NCBI RefSeq assembly: GCF_013409995.1
Contig: NZ_JACCBX010000006.1
Span: 184,437 to 248,436 of the forward strand
Direction: 5' to 3'
DNA length: 64,000 bases
Origin: Neobacillus driksii
GTDB taxonomy: Bacteria > Bacillota > Bacilli > Bacillales > Cytobacillaceae
Shown: in pieces, positions 8,282 to 17,300 of the stretch
Layout of the letters: each line of letters begins with the position of its first letter
How positions within the stretch are numbered: the first letter of the stretch is position 1
The notes under the pieces: model-generated
What the model was told of the DNA's origin: nothing
Seen by the model: only the letters and a program-made list of their open reading frames with translations
The model's database searches: none
Translations under genes and position numbers: made by a program

Positions 8282-9070
8282 ATGATGCAAATTGGAATTA
8301 TTGCCACACCAACAGAGGAAAGTTTTCAAAAAGCAAAGCGAAAAGGACTAGATTTTATTGAAGTATGTGTGAATGAAGGTCAAGATGTAGACGCCTTTTA
8401 TCGCAATCGAGATAATTTGAAAAAATGGAAAGATGAATACGGTGTTGCAGTTGCCTCTATAGGAAGATGGAAGTCTTTGCGCATTGATGAAAAGGGAAAC
8501 GTCATAGAAGAAGAATTAGAGAGATGCTTTCGATTAATAGATGTTGCAAGTGAATTGGGATGCACCAATTTTGTAAGTGGCTGTAATTATGTCGAAGAAT
8601 TATCCTTTTACGAAAACTGTACAGCAGCAATAAACTTTTTCTCCCTGCTTATTGACTATGCTAAACCAAAAGGAGTAAAAGTCTCTACTTACAACTGCCG
8701 AAAAGTAAACTATGTCAATACTCCAGAGGTTTGGAAAATCGTTCATGGTCATTTAAAAGACTTAGGAATTAAGTTTGACCCATCTCACAGCCGTTATTTT
8801 GGCGGGGATTACCTACAGGAAACCTTGGACTGGGGAGAACGTTTTAACCATGTGCATTTAAAAGGTTCGATGATCATTAATGGTCAAAGAGTGGATGATC
8901 CACCAGCAGGTTTGGATCAAACAGATTGGAAAACCTTCCTTTCATTATTAAGAGTGAAAGGCTATAACGGGGGCTTGAGCATTGAACCGCATTCACCAGT
9001 ATGGACGGGTGAACTTGGTGAAAAAGGAATCGATTTTACAATCGAATATATGAGGAAGCTTGCATTTTAG
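8282..9070 (+). CDS. Sugar phosphate isomerase/epimerase-fold protein
   Basis: A 262-residue TIM barrel of the xylose-isomerase-like superfamily. It has an LGCTNFVSG strand, KFDPSHSRYFGGD with an Asp metal ligand, HVHLKG with the His ligand, and SIEPHSP with the C-terminal Glu. It has no beta-subunit gene beside it, so it is not obviously a deglycosidase. It precedes a Gfo/Idh/MocA dehydrogenase by 22 bp, a pairing common in cyclitol or 3-keto-sugar metabolism. The TTG at 8261 is too far upstream; AGAGG (8270-8274) is 7 nt from the ATG at 8282, with a second ATG at 8285. The reaction is unknown; epimerisation or elimination on a keto-sugar is the best guess. Confidence 0.7.
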   Translation: MMQIGIIATPTEESFQKAKRKGLDFIEVCVNEGQDVDAFYRNRDNLKKWKDEYGVAVASIGRWKSLRIDEKGNVIEEELERCFRLIDVASELGCTNFVSGCNYVEELSFYENCTAAINFFSLLIDYAKPKGVKVSTYNCRKVNYVNTPEVWKIVHGHLKDLGIKFDPSHSRYFGGDYLQETLDWGERFNHVHLKGSMIINGQRVDDPPAGLDQTDWKTFLSLLRVKGYNGGLSIEPHSPVWTGELGEKGIDFTIEYMRKLAF

Positions 9071-9092
9071 AGCATGAAGGAGAGGATTAGAC

Positions 9093-10187
9093 ATGAATAA
9101 TCGGAAATTAAGATATGGATTAATAGGTGCAGGGAGTAATGCGGAAAGAAAACATTTAAATAATTATATGAATCTACCTAATATTGAATTAGTTTCCATC
9201 TGTGATGTGAATATTGAAAATGCCAACAGATTAGCTGATAAATATAAGATTGAAAAAGTTTATAGCAATTATAAAGATATGCTTAATGCTGAAGAATTGG
9301 ATCTTGTAAGTGTTTGTACACCAAACTACCTGCACGCTGAAATTTCTATTTATGCCCTATTAAAGGGAGTAAATGTTCATTGTGAGAAACCGTTAGCAGT
9401 AAATGCAATCGAAGCTAAAAAAATCGTTGAAGCAAAAAATAAATCAGGGAAAAAAGTAATGCTTGGCTTAAATAACCGCTTTACAAATGAAGCTGTTTAC
9501 CTGAAAAAATATATTGATACGGGCTACCTAGGTGAAATCTACCAGGCAAAGGCTGGCTGGATTAGAAGAAGTGGTATACCGGGTAGAGGCACTTGGTTTA
9601 CCAATAAAGATTATGCTGGCGGCGGAGTTATGATAGATTTGGGTGTTCACTATCTTGATTTAGCCATGTACCTAATGGGTATGCCAGAACCTTCCTATGT
9701 GACTGGAGCCACTTATAATAATTTTGATCAAACGACTACACGTAATCGAAATGGATATAAGGGAAATCCAAATGGTATCTTTAATGTTGAAGATTCTGCC
9801 ATGGGTTTTATTGGTCTTAAAAATGGGGCAACTGTAAATTTTGAATTCAGCTGGGCCTCCAATATTGAAAAAGACAAGCAGTATGTAGAAATACTAGGAA
9901 CAAAAGGTGGAGTTTCTCTCATAAATGGTGAGTTAAAGATTCATTCTGAACTGCTGGATACCTGTGTAGATATTTCTCCTATTTTGAACCCAAATATTAA
10001 ATTAAAGAATGAATTTGAACATTTTACAAATAGTATTTTATCGGGTGATCCATTAATGGCTCCTGCAGAGCATGGGGTTTATATGATGAATATTATTGAT
10101 CATTTTTATCTAGCTGCAAGTAAAAATGAGCCTGTTTTTTTCGAAAAAGATAAAAATAAAATTCTACGACTCTCCTCATCGTTTTGA
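9093..10187 (+). CDS. Gfo/Idh/MocA-family NAD(P)-dependent oxidoreductase 1
   Basis: Cytoplasmic 364-residue dehydrogenase. An N-terminal Rossmann fold (GLIGAGSNAERKH, residues 9-21, then acidic Asp in SICDVN) precedes the CEKP motif with the conserved Lys at about 99. The substrate domain has the GGGVMIDLGVHYLDL motif with Asp/His active-site residues. In known C-glycoside pathways a member of this family (DgpA/CarA type) oxidises the glucose C3 hydroxyl before C-C cleavage, so the context with alpha/beta genes supports that role. A second paralogue lies at 18270. AAGGAGAGG precedes the ATG, and a long hairpin follows the stop. Confidence 0.85.
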   Translation: MNNRKLRYGLIGAGSNAERKHLNNYMNLPNIELVSICDVNIENANRLADKYKIEKVYSNYKDMLNAEELDLVSVCTPNYLHAEISIYALLKGVNVHCEKPLAVNAIEAKKIVEAKNKSGKKVMLGLNNRFTNEAVYLKKYIDTGYLGEIYQAKAGWIRRSGIPGRGTWFTNKDYAGGGVMIDLGVHYLDLAMYLMGMPEPSYVTGATYNNFDQTTTRNRNGYKGNPNGIFNVEDSAMGFIGLKNGATVNFEFSWASNIEKDKQYVEILGTKGGVSLINGELKIHSELLDTCVDISPILNPNIKLKNEFEHFTNSILSGDPLMAPAEHGVYMMNIIDHFYLAASKNEPVFFEKDKNKILRLSSSF

Positions 10188-10192
10188 GGAAA

Positions 10193-10248
10193 AAAGTATC
10201 CTATAGATAGATTTATACAAAATCTACCTATTAGGATACTTTATGTAT
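10193..10248 (+). terminator. Long hairpin between oxidoreductase 1 and the GH3 gene
   Basis: AAAGTATCCTA pairs with TAGGATACTTT, with a continuing inner stem TAGATAGATTT/AAATCTACCTA around an ATACA loop (10193-10242), then a moderately T-rich tail. It should attenuate transcription into the GH3 gene, unless that gene has its own promoter. Confidence 0.8.
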
Positions 10249-10282
10249 TTTTATATAAAAGTTGAGAGGGATGATTTTAGTA

Positions 10283-12511
10283 ATGGTAGAAAGGGCTATG
10301 CAGGATAAGATGATAGTAGAAGATCAAGAAAGTAAAATAAATGAATTAATTGGTAAAATGACTTTAGAAGAGAAGGTTGGTCAATTAACACAAATTGTTC
10401 CATCCCTTTATGGTGCATTTGAAGAAATTATTACAAAATTGGTTGAAGGTGAGATTTCTTATCAGGAATTTCAGGCAATGGAGAAGAATTATCATAAGGA
10501 TAAAATTAGAGAAGGTATCCTTGGTTCAATGGGTGGAGTCACAGGAGCAGAAATCTCTAATGAATTACAAAAAATAGCCATAGAGGAATCTAGATTGGGA
10601 ATTCCTATGCTTTTTGGCTTGGATGTTATCCATGGGTATAAAACCATTTTTCCCATCCCGCTTGCAGAAGCGTGTAGTTGGGATTTGGATTTAATCGAGA
10701 AAACGGCAGAAATTGCCGCTAAAGAGGCATCTTCTGCGGGGATTCATTGGACCTATGCACCGATGGTAGATATCACCAGAGACCCGCGTTGGGGACGAAT
10801 TGCAGAAGGTGCAGGAGAAGATACTTATTTGGGGAGTATGATTGGAGCTGCGCGAGTAAAAGGGTTTCAAGGAGAAGACTTATCCGAATTTCAAAGGGTT
10901 CTTGCATGTGCAAAGCACTTTGCTGCCTATGGAGGAGCTGTGGGCGGTCGTGACTATAATACTGTAGATATGTCACTTCAAACTCTTCATGAGGTCTACC
11001 TTCCACCTTTTGAGGCAGCAGCCAAGGCGGGTGTTGGAACATTTATGAGTGCCTTTAATGATTTAAATGGTATCCCGTGTACGGTTAATAGATACCTTTT
11101 AACAGATGTTTTAAGAGAACAGTTAGGATTTAAAGGCTTTGTTGTTAGTGATGCAAATTCTATAGCAGAAGTGGTAGTTCATGGGGAATCGGTTGATCGG
11201 AAGGAAGCTAGTAAGAAAGCCTTATTGGCAGGGCTAGAGATGGATATGAGTCATGGTACGTACCAACAGGATTTACCTGAACAAATCAAAAATGGTGATA
11301 TACCTACCGATGTATTGGATGAAGCAGTTGGACGTGTCTTACGTGTGAAATTCCATTTAGGACTATTTGATAACCCATATAGAACGAGTAAAGAAGTGGA
11401 AGAAAAAACTCTGCTTGCTCCTGAACATGTGGAAGTGGCTAGAGAGATGGCACAACGATCGATTGTATTGTTGAAGAACGAAGACAATATCCTGCCATTA
11501 AAGAAGAATCATAAGAAAATTGCTGTTGTTGGTCCCTTAGCTGATAATCAAAAGGAAATGTTAGGTACATGGGCGATAACGGGTAATCCAGAAGAGGTAG
11601 TTACTGTTCTGACAGGGATCCAATCTGCGGTTGATAAGGATACAGAAATCGTAAATGCAAAGGGCTGTGAGGTAACCGGTAATGAAAATATGGACTTTGA
11701 GGCAGCGGTACAATTAGCAAACGAATCTGATGTGATCATTGCTGTCGTTGGTGAGACTGCCGACATGAGTGGCGAAGCTTCGAGCCGTATGGATCTTAAC
11801 TTACCTGGTAGACAGGAAGATTTATTAAAGGCGTTGCATCATACAGGAAAACCAGTAGTAGTTGTCCTCATTAACGGAAGACCCTTAACGATTCCTTGGG
11901 CAGCTGAGAACGTATCCGCCATTGTAGAAGCATGGCAATTGGGCATTCAGAGTGGTAATGCAATAGCGGATGTTTTGTTTGGAGATTACAATCCAAGTGG
12001 TAAACTAGTAGCTACTTTTCCATATTCTGTGGGACAAGTGCCTATCTATTATAATCATCCTAAAACAGGAAGACCTGCAGGTAAAATAAAATTCACATCA
12101 AAATATATAGATGGCCCATCCGAGCCATTATATCCTTTTGGTTTTGGCTTAAGTTACACCACGTTTGAATATGAAAATCTTCTTATTTCGTCTTCTGAAG
12201 TTACGAAAGAGGGTAAAGTTACAGTTTATATAGATGTAATAAATTCAGGTGATCGCACAGGAGAAGAAATTGTCCAGCTTTATATTTCTGATGTTGTGGC
12301 TAGCAGAGTAAGACCAGTTAAAGAGTTAAAAGGATTTAAAAAAGTAGCACTTCAGCCAGGGGAGACAAAAACCGTTAGTTTTGAGATTGAGATCAAGAAT
12401 CTTGGTTTCTTCAATGAAGCAATGGATTACATTATTGAACCTGGTTTATTTAAAGTTTACGTCGGCCCGAATTCGAAGGAAGGGCTAGAGGGAGAATTTT
12501 CACTAGTTTGA
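10283..12511 (+). CDS. GH3 family beta-glucosidase (BglX-like, intracellular)
   Basis: The 742-residue enzyme has a GH3 N-terminal barrel (about residues 20-330; DPRWGRIAEGAGEDTYLGS, CAKHFAAYG and the nucleophile Asp, about D290, in VVSDAN). A GH3 C-terminal sandwich (about 370-600) and a fibronectin-III-like tail (about 650-730, VQLYISD and RPVKELKGF) follow. It hydrolyses beta-linked glucose or xylose from the non-reducing ends of glycosides. There is no signal peptide, so it should act on imported substrates. Starts at 10262 and 10271 overlap or abut the GAGGG ribosome site; the ATG at 10283 (12 nt spacing) is preferred but not certain. Confidence 0.88.
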   Translation: MVERAMQDKMIVEDQESKINELIGKMTLEEKVGQLTQIVPSLYGAFEEIITKLVEGEISYQEFQAMEKNYHKDKIREGILGSMGGVTGAEISNELQKIAIEESRLGIPMLFGLDVIHGYKTIFPIPLAEACSWDLDLIEKTAEIAAKEASSAGIHWTYAPMVDITRDPRWGRIAEGAGEDTYLGSMIGAARVKGFQGEDLSEFQRVLACAKHFAAYGGAVGGRDYNTVDMSLQTLHEVYLPPFEAAAKAGVGTFMSAFNDLNGIPCTVNRYLLTDVLREQLGFKGFVVSDANSIAEVVVHGESVDRKEASKKALLAGLEMDMSHGTYQQDLPEQIKNGDIPTDVLDEAVGRVLRVKFHLGLFDNPYRTSKEVEEKTLLAPEHVEVAREMAQRSIVLLKNEDNILPLKKNHKKIAVVGPLADNQKEMLGTWAITGNPEEVVTVLTGIQSAVDKDTEIVNAKGCEVTGNENMDFEAAVQLANESDVIIAVVGETADMSGEASSRMDLNLPGRQEDLLKALHHTGKPVVVVLINGRPLTIPWAAENVSAIVEAWQLGIQSGNAIADVLFGDYNPSGKLVATFPYSVGQVPIYYNHPKTGRPAGKIKFTSKYIDGPSEPLYPFGFGLSYTTFEYENLLISSSEVTKEGKVTVYIDVINSGDRTGEEIVQLYISDVVASRVRPVKELKGFKKVALQPGETKTVSFEIEIKNLGFFNEAMDYIIEPGLFKVYVGPNSKEGLEGEFSLV

Positions 12512-12546
12512 TAATAATTTTTTTAATAAATCGTTTAATTATAGAC

Positions 12547-12584
12547 GCAACCATTAATTTATTTTTTAATGGTTGCTATTTTTT
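12547..12584 (+). terminator. Terminator of the GH3 gene
   Basis: GCAACCATTAA (12547-12557) pairs with TTAATGGTTGC (12566-12576), followed by TATTTTTTT. Confidence 0.9.
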
Positions 12585-12687
12585 TGACTACTAATTATTC
12601 AATTAAGATAGTTAATAATATGATAAAATGCTAGAAAAGGGTCAAATTAACTAAAATTACTTAGAAATTTCCGAATATTTGAACATC

Positions 12688-12797
12688 AGATTAAAAATAA
12701 CAGTTTAATTTTTAACCTATTATAAATGAAAGCCCTTTATTTTTGAAAGAGGTTAAAATATGAGAGTTATATGTTTAATAATATGAAGGCGTTTGCA
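12688..12797 (+). promoter_or_regulatory. Regulon control region of the GPH transporter operon (variant spacing)
   Basis: Half-sites AGATTAAAAA (12688-12697) and TTTTTAACCT (12709-12718) start 21 bp apart. A third AGGTTAAAATA-type site starts at 12750, only 41 bp on, and no -10 hexamer sits 38 bp after it, so the promoter position differs from the other copies. A cre-like TGAAGGCGTTTGCA lies at 12784-12797. Together with the terminator at 12547 this accounts for the 375-bp gap before 12887. Confidence 0.65.
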
Positions 12798-12886
12798 TGA
12801 AGGGTCAGATACTATAATAGTAACAGTAGCTACTGTAATGAAGAATACACATGTTGGGGTCAGTTCTTAAAAATAGGAGGAGAAAT

Positions 12887-14281
12887 ATGGCAAATGTTGT
12901 TGTTCAGCAAACTAATGATATAGTTGCACCTCAGACTACTGAAAAGCTAAGTTTTATGACAAAGTTAAGTTATGGATTTGGTGAGTTTTCTGCTAGCGTT
13001 GTATGGAGTTTAGCGTCATCCTATTTATTATTCTTTTATACGGATGTTTTCGGTATTGCAGGTGGTGTGGCTGCTGTCATTTTACTAGTTGCTAGGGTTT
13101 GGGATTGTTTCGTAGATCCAATACTCGGACTAGTCATGGAACGCACGAAAAGCAAACACGGACGTTTTAGACCATATATTCTTTATGGGGCATTAGCTCT
13201 ATGTGCCCTTAATATCTTGACTTTTTACACGCCAGATCTTTCAACTGCCGGCAAGGTGATTTACGCTACGATAACCTATTTATTATTAGGTACAGTTCAC
13301 TCAGTGGTTAACGTTCCATATGGTGCACTTGCCACAGTAATGACAAGGGATACAAACGAAAGAACGAATTTAAACGTTTATCGAGGAGTTTTTGGACAAT
13401 TAGCAGGTATCCTAACTGGTGCTGCTGTAATGCCTTTAATTACTTTCTTAGGTAAGGGAGATCAACAAAACGGTTTCTTCTATGCAGCAATTGTTTTATC
13501 ATTAGTATCAGCTCCACTTCTAATCTTAACGTTTAAAAACTGTAAGGAAGTTGTTACTCCAGCAAAAGAAGAAAGACCAACAATTAAAGAATCTTTAAAA
13601 TCTGTTTGGTCCAATAAACCAGTATTGTTAATTCTAACTAGTCTTTTCATTGTTTTACTTGGAGTATTTGGTAGAATAGGGACTATCGTTTATTATGCTA
13701 TTTATGTATTAAATCGACCAGATTTAATTGCGGTATTATTTACAATATTATCGGTTTGTGGAGCAATCGGAGCATTTGGAGTTTCTTTTATCGCCAAATA
13801 CTTTGAGAAGAGAACTCTATTAATTGGTGGATCCATCCTTATGGGGCTTGGTTGGATTGGATTGTATTTAACACCTGTGACAAATTTTACGATGATCTTT
13901 ATTTTGTCAGCGATTTCATGTATTCCTCTTGGTTTTAGCGGCCTTATGGTGTTCAGTATGGTAGGGGATGCAATCGATGAGAGTCAATTGAAGACAGGCG
14001 TACGTGCAGATGGTGCGATCTATTCCTTTACCAGTCTAGTAACCAAAATTGCAAGCGCTTCAGTAGGAGCCTTGAGTGCAGCTATTCTTGGGGCAATTGG
14101 CTATGTTGCGAATACACAACAAACTCCGGAGGTAGTGAACGGAATTAACATGTTAGTGAATTTAGGACCGGGTCTATTATTAATTATCGGAACGATTCCT
14201 TTGTTCTTCTATCATATTACAAAGGCAAGAGCTATGAGGAATACAGAAGAACTTCTAAAAAGACAAGGATTAACAATGTAA
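12887..14281 (+). CDS. GPH-family sugar:cation symporter
   Basis: The 464-residue inner-membrane transporter has about 12 membrane helices. It carries the glycoside-pentoside-hexuronide (GPH/MelB, XynP-like) signatures DCFVDPILGLVMERTKSKHGRFRPYILYGA and NVPYGALATVMTRD. It should import a glycoside or short oligosaccharide with Na+ or H+. GGAGG (12876-12880) is 6 nt from the ATG at 12887, which is preferred to the ATG at 12851. It is followed after 68 bp by the GH106-like hydrolase, so imported substrate is probably processed inside the cell. Confidence 0.88.
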   Translation: MANVVVQQTNDIVAPQTTEKLSFMTKLSYGFGEFSASVVWSLASSYLLFFYTDVFGIAGGVAAVILLVARVWDCFVDPILGLVMERTKSKHGRFRPYILYGALALCALNILTFYTPDLSTAGKVIYATITYLLLGTVHSVVNVPYGALATVMTRDTNERTNLNVYRGVFGQLAGILTGAAVMPLITFLGKGDQQNGFFYAAIVLSLVSAPLLILTFKNCKEVVTPAKEERPTIKESLKSVWSNKPVLLILTSLFIVLLGVFGRIGTIVYYAIYVLNRPDLIAVLFTILSVCGAIGAFGVSFIAKYFEKRTLLIGGSILMGLGWIGLYLTPVTNFTMIFILSAISCIPLGFSGLMVFSMVGDAIDESQLKTGVRADGAIYSFTSLVTKIASASVGALSAAILGAIGYVANTQQTPEVVNGINMLVNLGPGLLLIIGTIPLFFYHITKARAMRNTEELLKRQGLTM

Positions 14282-14290
14282 AAACTGCGG

Positions 14291-14328
14291 AGCTTATAAG
14301 TTACACAAATATGTGTAGCTTATAAGCT
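14291..14328 (+). terminator. Intercistronic hairpin between transporter and GH106-like gene
   Basis: AGCTTATAAGTTACACA (14291-14307) pairs with TGTGTAGCTTATAAGCT (14312-14328) with one mismatch, followed only by ATTTTAA. More likely a partial attenuator or RNA-stability element inside the operon than a full terminator. Confidence 0.6.
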
Positions 14329-14349
14329 ATTTTAATAGGAGGAAGCATA

Positions 14350-17028
14350 ATGGAAAAGACCATAAAGGACTTAATCAATCATAAAAATGAAAATTACATT
14401 CTTCCTTTTCTTTGGATGAAAGGGGAAGATGAATCAATAATCAGAGAAGAAATTTCAAAAATCTATGAATGCGGAATACGAGGTATTTGTGTAGAAGCAC
14501 GGCCGCATCCTGATTTTGCGGGTCCAGGATGGTGGCATGACCTTGATATTGTTATGGAAGAGGCGAAAGAGCGAGGTATGCGTGTTTGGGTATTAGATGA
14601 TGCACATTTTCCAACCGGTTATGCCAACGGTTTAATTGAGAAAAAATACCCAAACCGGAAGAAAACTTATATTAACTACAATACTCTTGATATCTTAGGA
14701 GCCCAAAATGAGGTAACGGTACATATTACCCCAATGTTAAAACCAAAGAGTTCTTGGCTTGATATTGGTAAACCGAATGACAAAGAAGAACAAAAAAACA
14801 ATAAGTTAATTAGTGTAGTAGCAGCTAAGTTAGTAAATGACGGAATTATCTATGAAGAGTTACTCGATTTGACTGACAGTGTTGAGGGAGATTTCTTAAC
14901 ATGCACTTTGCTAGAAGGACCATGGAGACTGTTTGTTATATATGAAACCAAAACAGATGGCGGTAACCCGAAATACATTAATATGATCGATGAAGAGTCT
15001 GTCAGCACGCAGCTTGAAGCAGTATATGAACCACATTTTGAACGTTATAAGGATGAATTCGGAAAGACTTTTGCCGGGTTCTTTTCTGATGAGCCAGCTT
15101 TCGGAAATGTAAATGGATTTGACTTTAATGAAACGATCGGAAGAAAGGATATGCCTTTACCGTGGAGTGAAGAAGCAAAAAATTTGCTTTTAAACGCTCA
15201 TGGTGAGAATTGGAGAGTGTACCTGCCTTATTTATGGGCTAGTTCTGAGGAAATGAATCAATGTGTCCATACTCGATATACCTATATGGATATCATTACT
15301 CGGTTATATCAGAAGAACTTTAGTAATCAACTCGGAAAATGGTGCGAAGAACACAATGTTGAATACATTGGCCACGTTATTGAGGATAATGATCAGCATA
15401 GCCGATTAGGAAGCGGGGCGGGGCATTTCTTTAGAGCTTTGTCTGGTCAGCATATGTCGGGAATTGATGTGATTGGCGGTCAGGTAATTTTTGGTGGTGC
15501 CGGTCTAGAGAGAAGGGGAGTCTTCAAAGGAGATGGAGAATTCTATCATTATACACTAGGAAAACTCGGGTCTTCTTATGGACATCTCGATCCGAAGAAA
15601 AAAGGAAGAACGATGTGTGAACTTTTTGGAGCTTATGGATGGAAACTTGGAGTTAGGGATATGAAGTATATCCTCGATCATTTGTTAGTTCGAGGTATCA
15701 ATTATCTTGTACCACACGCTTTTTCCATGCGAGAATATCCTGACTTTGATTGCCCGCCGCATTTTTATGCAAGAGGACATAATCCACAGTTTAAGCATTT
15801 CGCGCATCTCATGCATTATGCCAATCGCTTATGTCATATTTTTAATAACGGTATTCATGTTGCTCCTGTAGCTGTTTTATACCACGGTGAAAGTGAATGG
15901 ACTGGGGAATACATGAAAATGCAAAAACCAGCCAGAATACTGACTGAAAATCAAATTGATTTTGATTTTGTTCCGATTGATATCTTAAGTGACCTAGGTA
16001 CTTATAACGGAAATGTAGAGAATAACGCTTTACACATTAATGGTGAACAATTTAAATGTTTAGTGATTCCTTACAGTCAATATATTACGAAAGAGTTGGC
16101 TGCTTTTATTAAGAAAGCGGAAGGCTTGGAGATTATTTTTGTAGACAGAAGACCTGAAGGGATTTCGAATCTAGTAGATGGTCAGGAAGCATTAGAACTT
16201 TTGGGAGCTATTGAAAAATGTAAAGTGGTTGCTTTAACTGAGTTGGCTGCTAATCTTAAGGCACAAGGGATATTTGATGTTCATTTAAAGACACCTTTTA
16301 AGGATTTAACTTATTATCATTATATGAAAGAAAATAATATATATATGTTTCAGAACGAATCTGCACATGAGACATTTAGTGGTGAAATTAAACTAACCAA
16401 TGGAGAATTTGCTATTGTCTATAACGGTTTAGAAAATACATTTGAAAATCTGCCAGTAAGAAAAGAAAATGGAAAAGCGATTATTTATTTAGAGCTAAAG
16501 CCTTATGAATCTTGTGTGGTGTTTGTAGGTGATGAAGAACAAGCAAGTGAGTTTAGAGATTATCGTCCAGTTTCTATGAAAATCTCTGAGTGTGAAGAAA
16601 CAATTGATCTATCAACAGATTGGAACTATTCTTTAGTAAAGAAGATTGAATACCCAAATTTCGGCCAACTGAATCAAATGAAAGAATTAGTTCCGATTTC
16701 CAAAGAATATCCTACTTTCACTGGAATCATTAAGTACGAAAAGACGATTGAACTAGAAGAAGTAACAAAACAAGGGATATTAACTTTTGAGAATATTTAT
16801 GAAGCAGTAGAAATATGGATCAATGATGAATATGTGGGGATGAAAGTGTGCCCGCCTTATGTTTTTGAGGCGGCAAACTATTTAAAGAAAGGGACTAATA
16901 CCATTCGTGTGGAAGTAGCCACCACATTAGATCGAGATCGATTTAATCACCCAGAACCACCATTTATTGTTTGGCACGACGCAATCGATCCTACAGGTAT
17001 GTTTGGAAAAATAACTCTTTCGATATAA
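14350..17028 (+). CDS. Large intracellular glycoside hydrolase-like protein, GH106-like
   Basis: An 892-residue protein without a signal peptide. The N-terminal barrel region contains RVWVLDDAHFPTGYANG (about residues 75-95), which resembles the LYDE-x-x-x-PSG-x-AGG motif of GH106 alpha-L-rhamnosidases, plus acidic candidates in FFSDEPAFGN (about 245) and VIEDNDQHSRLGSG. The C-terminal ~150 residues form a GH2-like sugar-binding jelly roll (EIWINDEYVGM, GTNTIRVEVATTLDRDRF, DPTGMFG). Total length is shorter than typical GH106. By context it removes a terminal sugar such as rhamnose from an imported glycoside. GGAGG precedes the ATG. A terminator follows. Family placement is tentative. Confidence 0.6.
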   Translation: MEKTIKDLINHKNENYILPFLWMKGEDESIIREEISKIYECGIRGICVEARPHPDFAGPGWWHDLDIVMEEAKERGMRVWVLDDAHFPTGYANGLIEKKYPNRKKTYINYNTLDILGAQNEVTVHITPMLKPKSSWLDIGKPNDKEEQKNNKLISVVAAKLVNDGIIYEELLDLTDSVEGDFLTCTLLEGPWRLFVIYETKTDGGNPKYINMIDEESVSTQLEAVYEPHFERYKDEFGKTFAGFFSDEPAFGNVNGFDFNETIGRKDMPLPWSEEAKNLLLNAHGENWRVYLPYLWASSEEMNQCVHTRYTYMDIITRLYQKNFSNQLGKWCEEHNVEYIGHVIEDNDQHSRLGSGAGHFFRALSGQHMSGIDVIGGQVIFGGAGLERRGVFKGDGEFYHYTLGKLGSSYGHLDPKKKGRTMCELFGAYGWKLGVRDMKYILDHLLVRGINYLVPHAFSMREYPDFDCPPHFYARGHNPQFKHFAHLMHYANRLCHIFNNGIHVAPVAVLYHGESEWTGEYMKMQKPARILTENQIDFDFVPIDILSDLGTYNGNVENNALHINGEQFKCLVIPYSQYITKELAAFIKKAEGLEIIFVDRRPEGISNLVDGQEALELLGAIEKCKVVALTELAANLKAQGIFDVHLKTPFKDLTYYHYMKENNIYMFQNESAHETFSGEIKLTNGEFAIVYNGLENTFENLPVRKENGKAIIYLELKPYESCVVFVGDEEQASEFRDYRPVSMKISECEETIDLSTDWNYSLVKKIEYPNFGQLNQMKELVPISKEYPTFTGIIKYEKTIELEEVTKQGILTFENIYEAVEIWINDEYVGMKVCPPYVFEAANYLKKGTNTIRVEVATTLDRDRFNHPEPPFIVWHDAIDPTGMFGKITLSI

Positions 17029-17046
17029 TTACAAAGTAGATAAATG

Positions 17047-17078
17047 AGGTGTGATACACAAAGTATCGCACCTTTTTC
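17047..17078 (+). terminator. Terminator of the GH106-like gene
   Basis: AGGTGTGATAC (17047-17057) pairs with GTATCGCACCT (17063-17073), followed by TTTTT. Confidence 0.9.
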
Positions 17079-17103
17079 CGTTTATTAGGCCCAATATATT
17101 AAT

Positions 17104-17253
17104 AGATTAAAAAAAACATTATAATATTTAACCTGATTTTATCTCAAAAAATAAGAAAAATACAAAAAAGACGAAAATCTATACCTGAAAAGGTTAATTA
17201 AAGAAAGGGAACATGTGTAAAAAGAGGTTAAGATATATATGTAAGCGGAATCA
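17104..17253 (+). promoter_or_regulatory. Regulon promoter of the 17301-21865 operon
   Basis: Half-sites AGATTAAAAA (17104-17113) and TATTTAACCT (17125-17134) are 21 bp apart. AAAATCTATA (17174) leads into AGGTTAATTAAAG starting at 17191, 66 bp on. TAAGAT (17229-17234) begins 38 bp later. The cre TGTAAGCGGAATCA at 17240-17253 fits the TGWNANCGNTNWCA consensus at 13 of 14 bases and would cover the start of transcription. Confidence 0.78.
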
Positions 17254-17300
17254 ATGTATAACATTTAATAGAAACAACATAGGAGGAGGAACAGACAGCA

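Noticed and set aside
10747..11766. Several 60-90 codon frames inside the GH3 gene
   Set aside because: They overlap a well-conserved enzyme frame in other phases and lack ribosome sites. The same reasoning removes the other short frames inside recognised genes.
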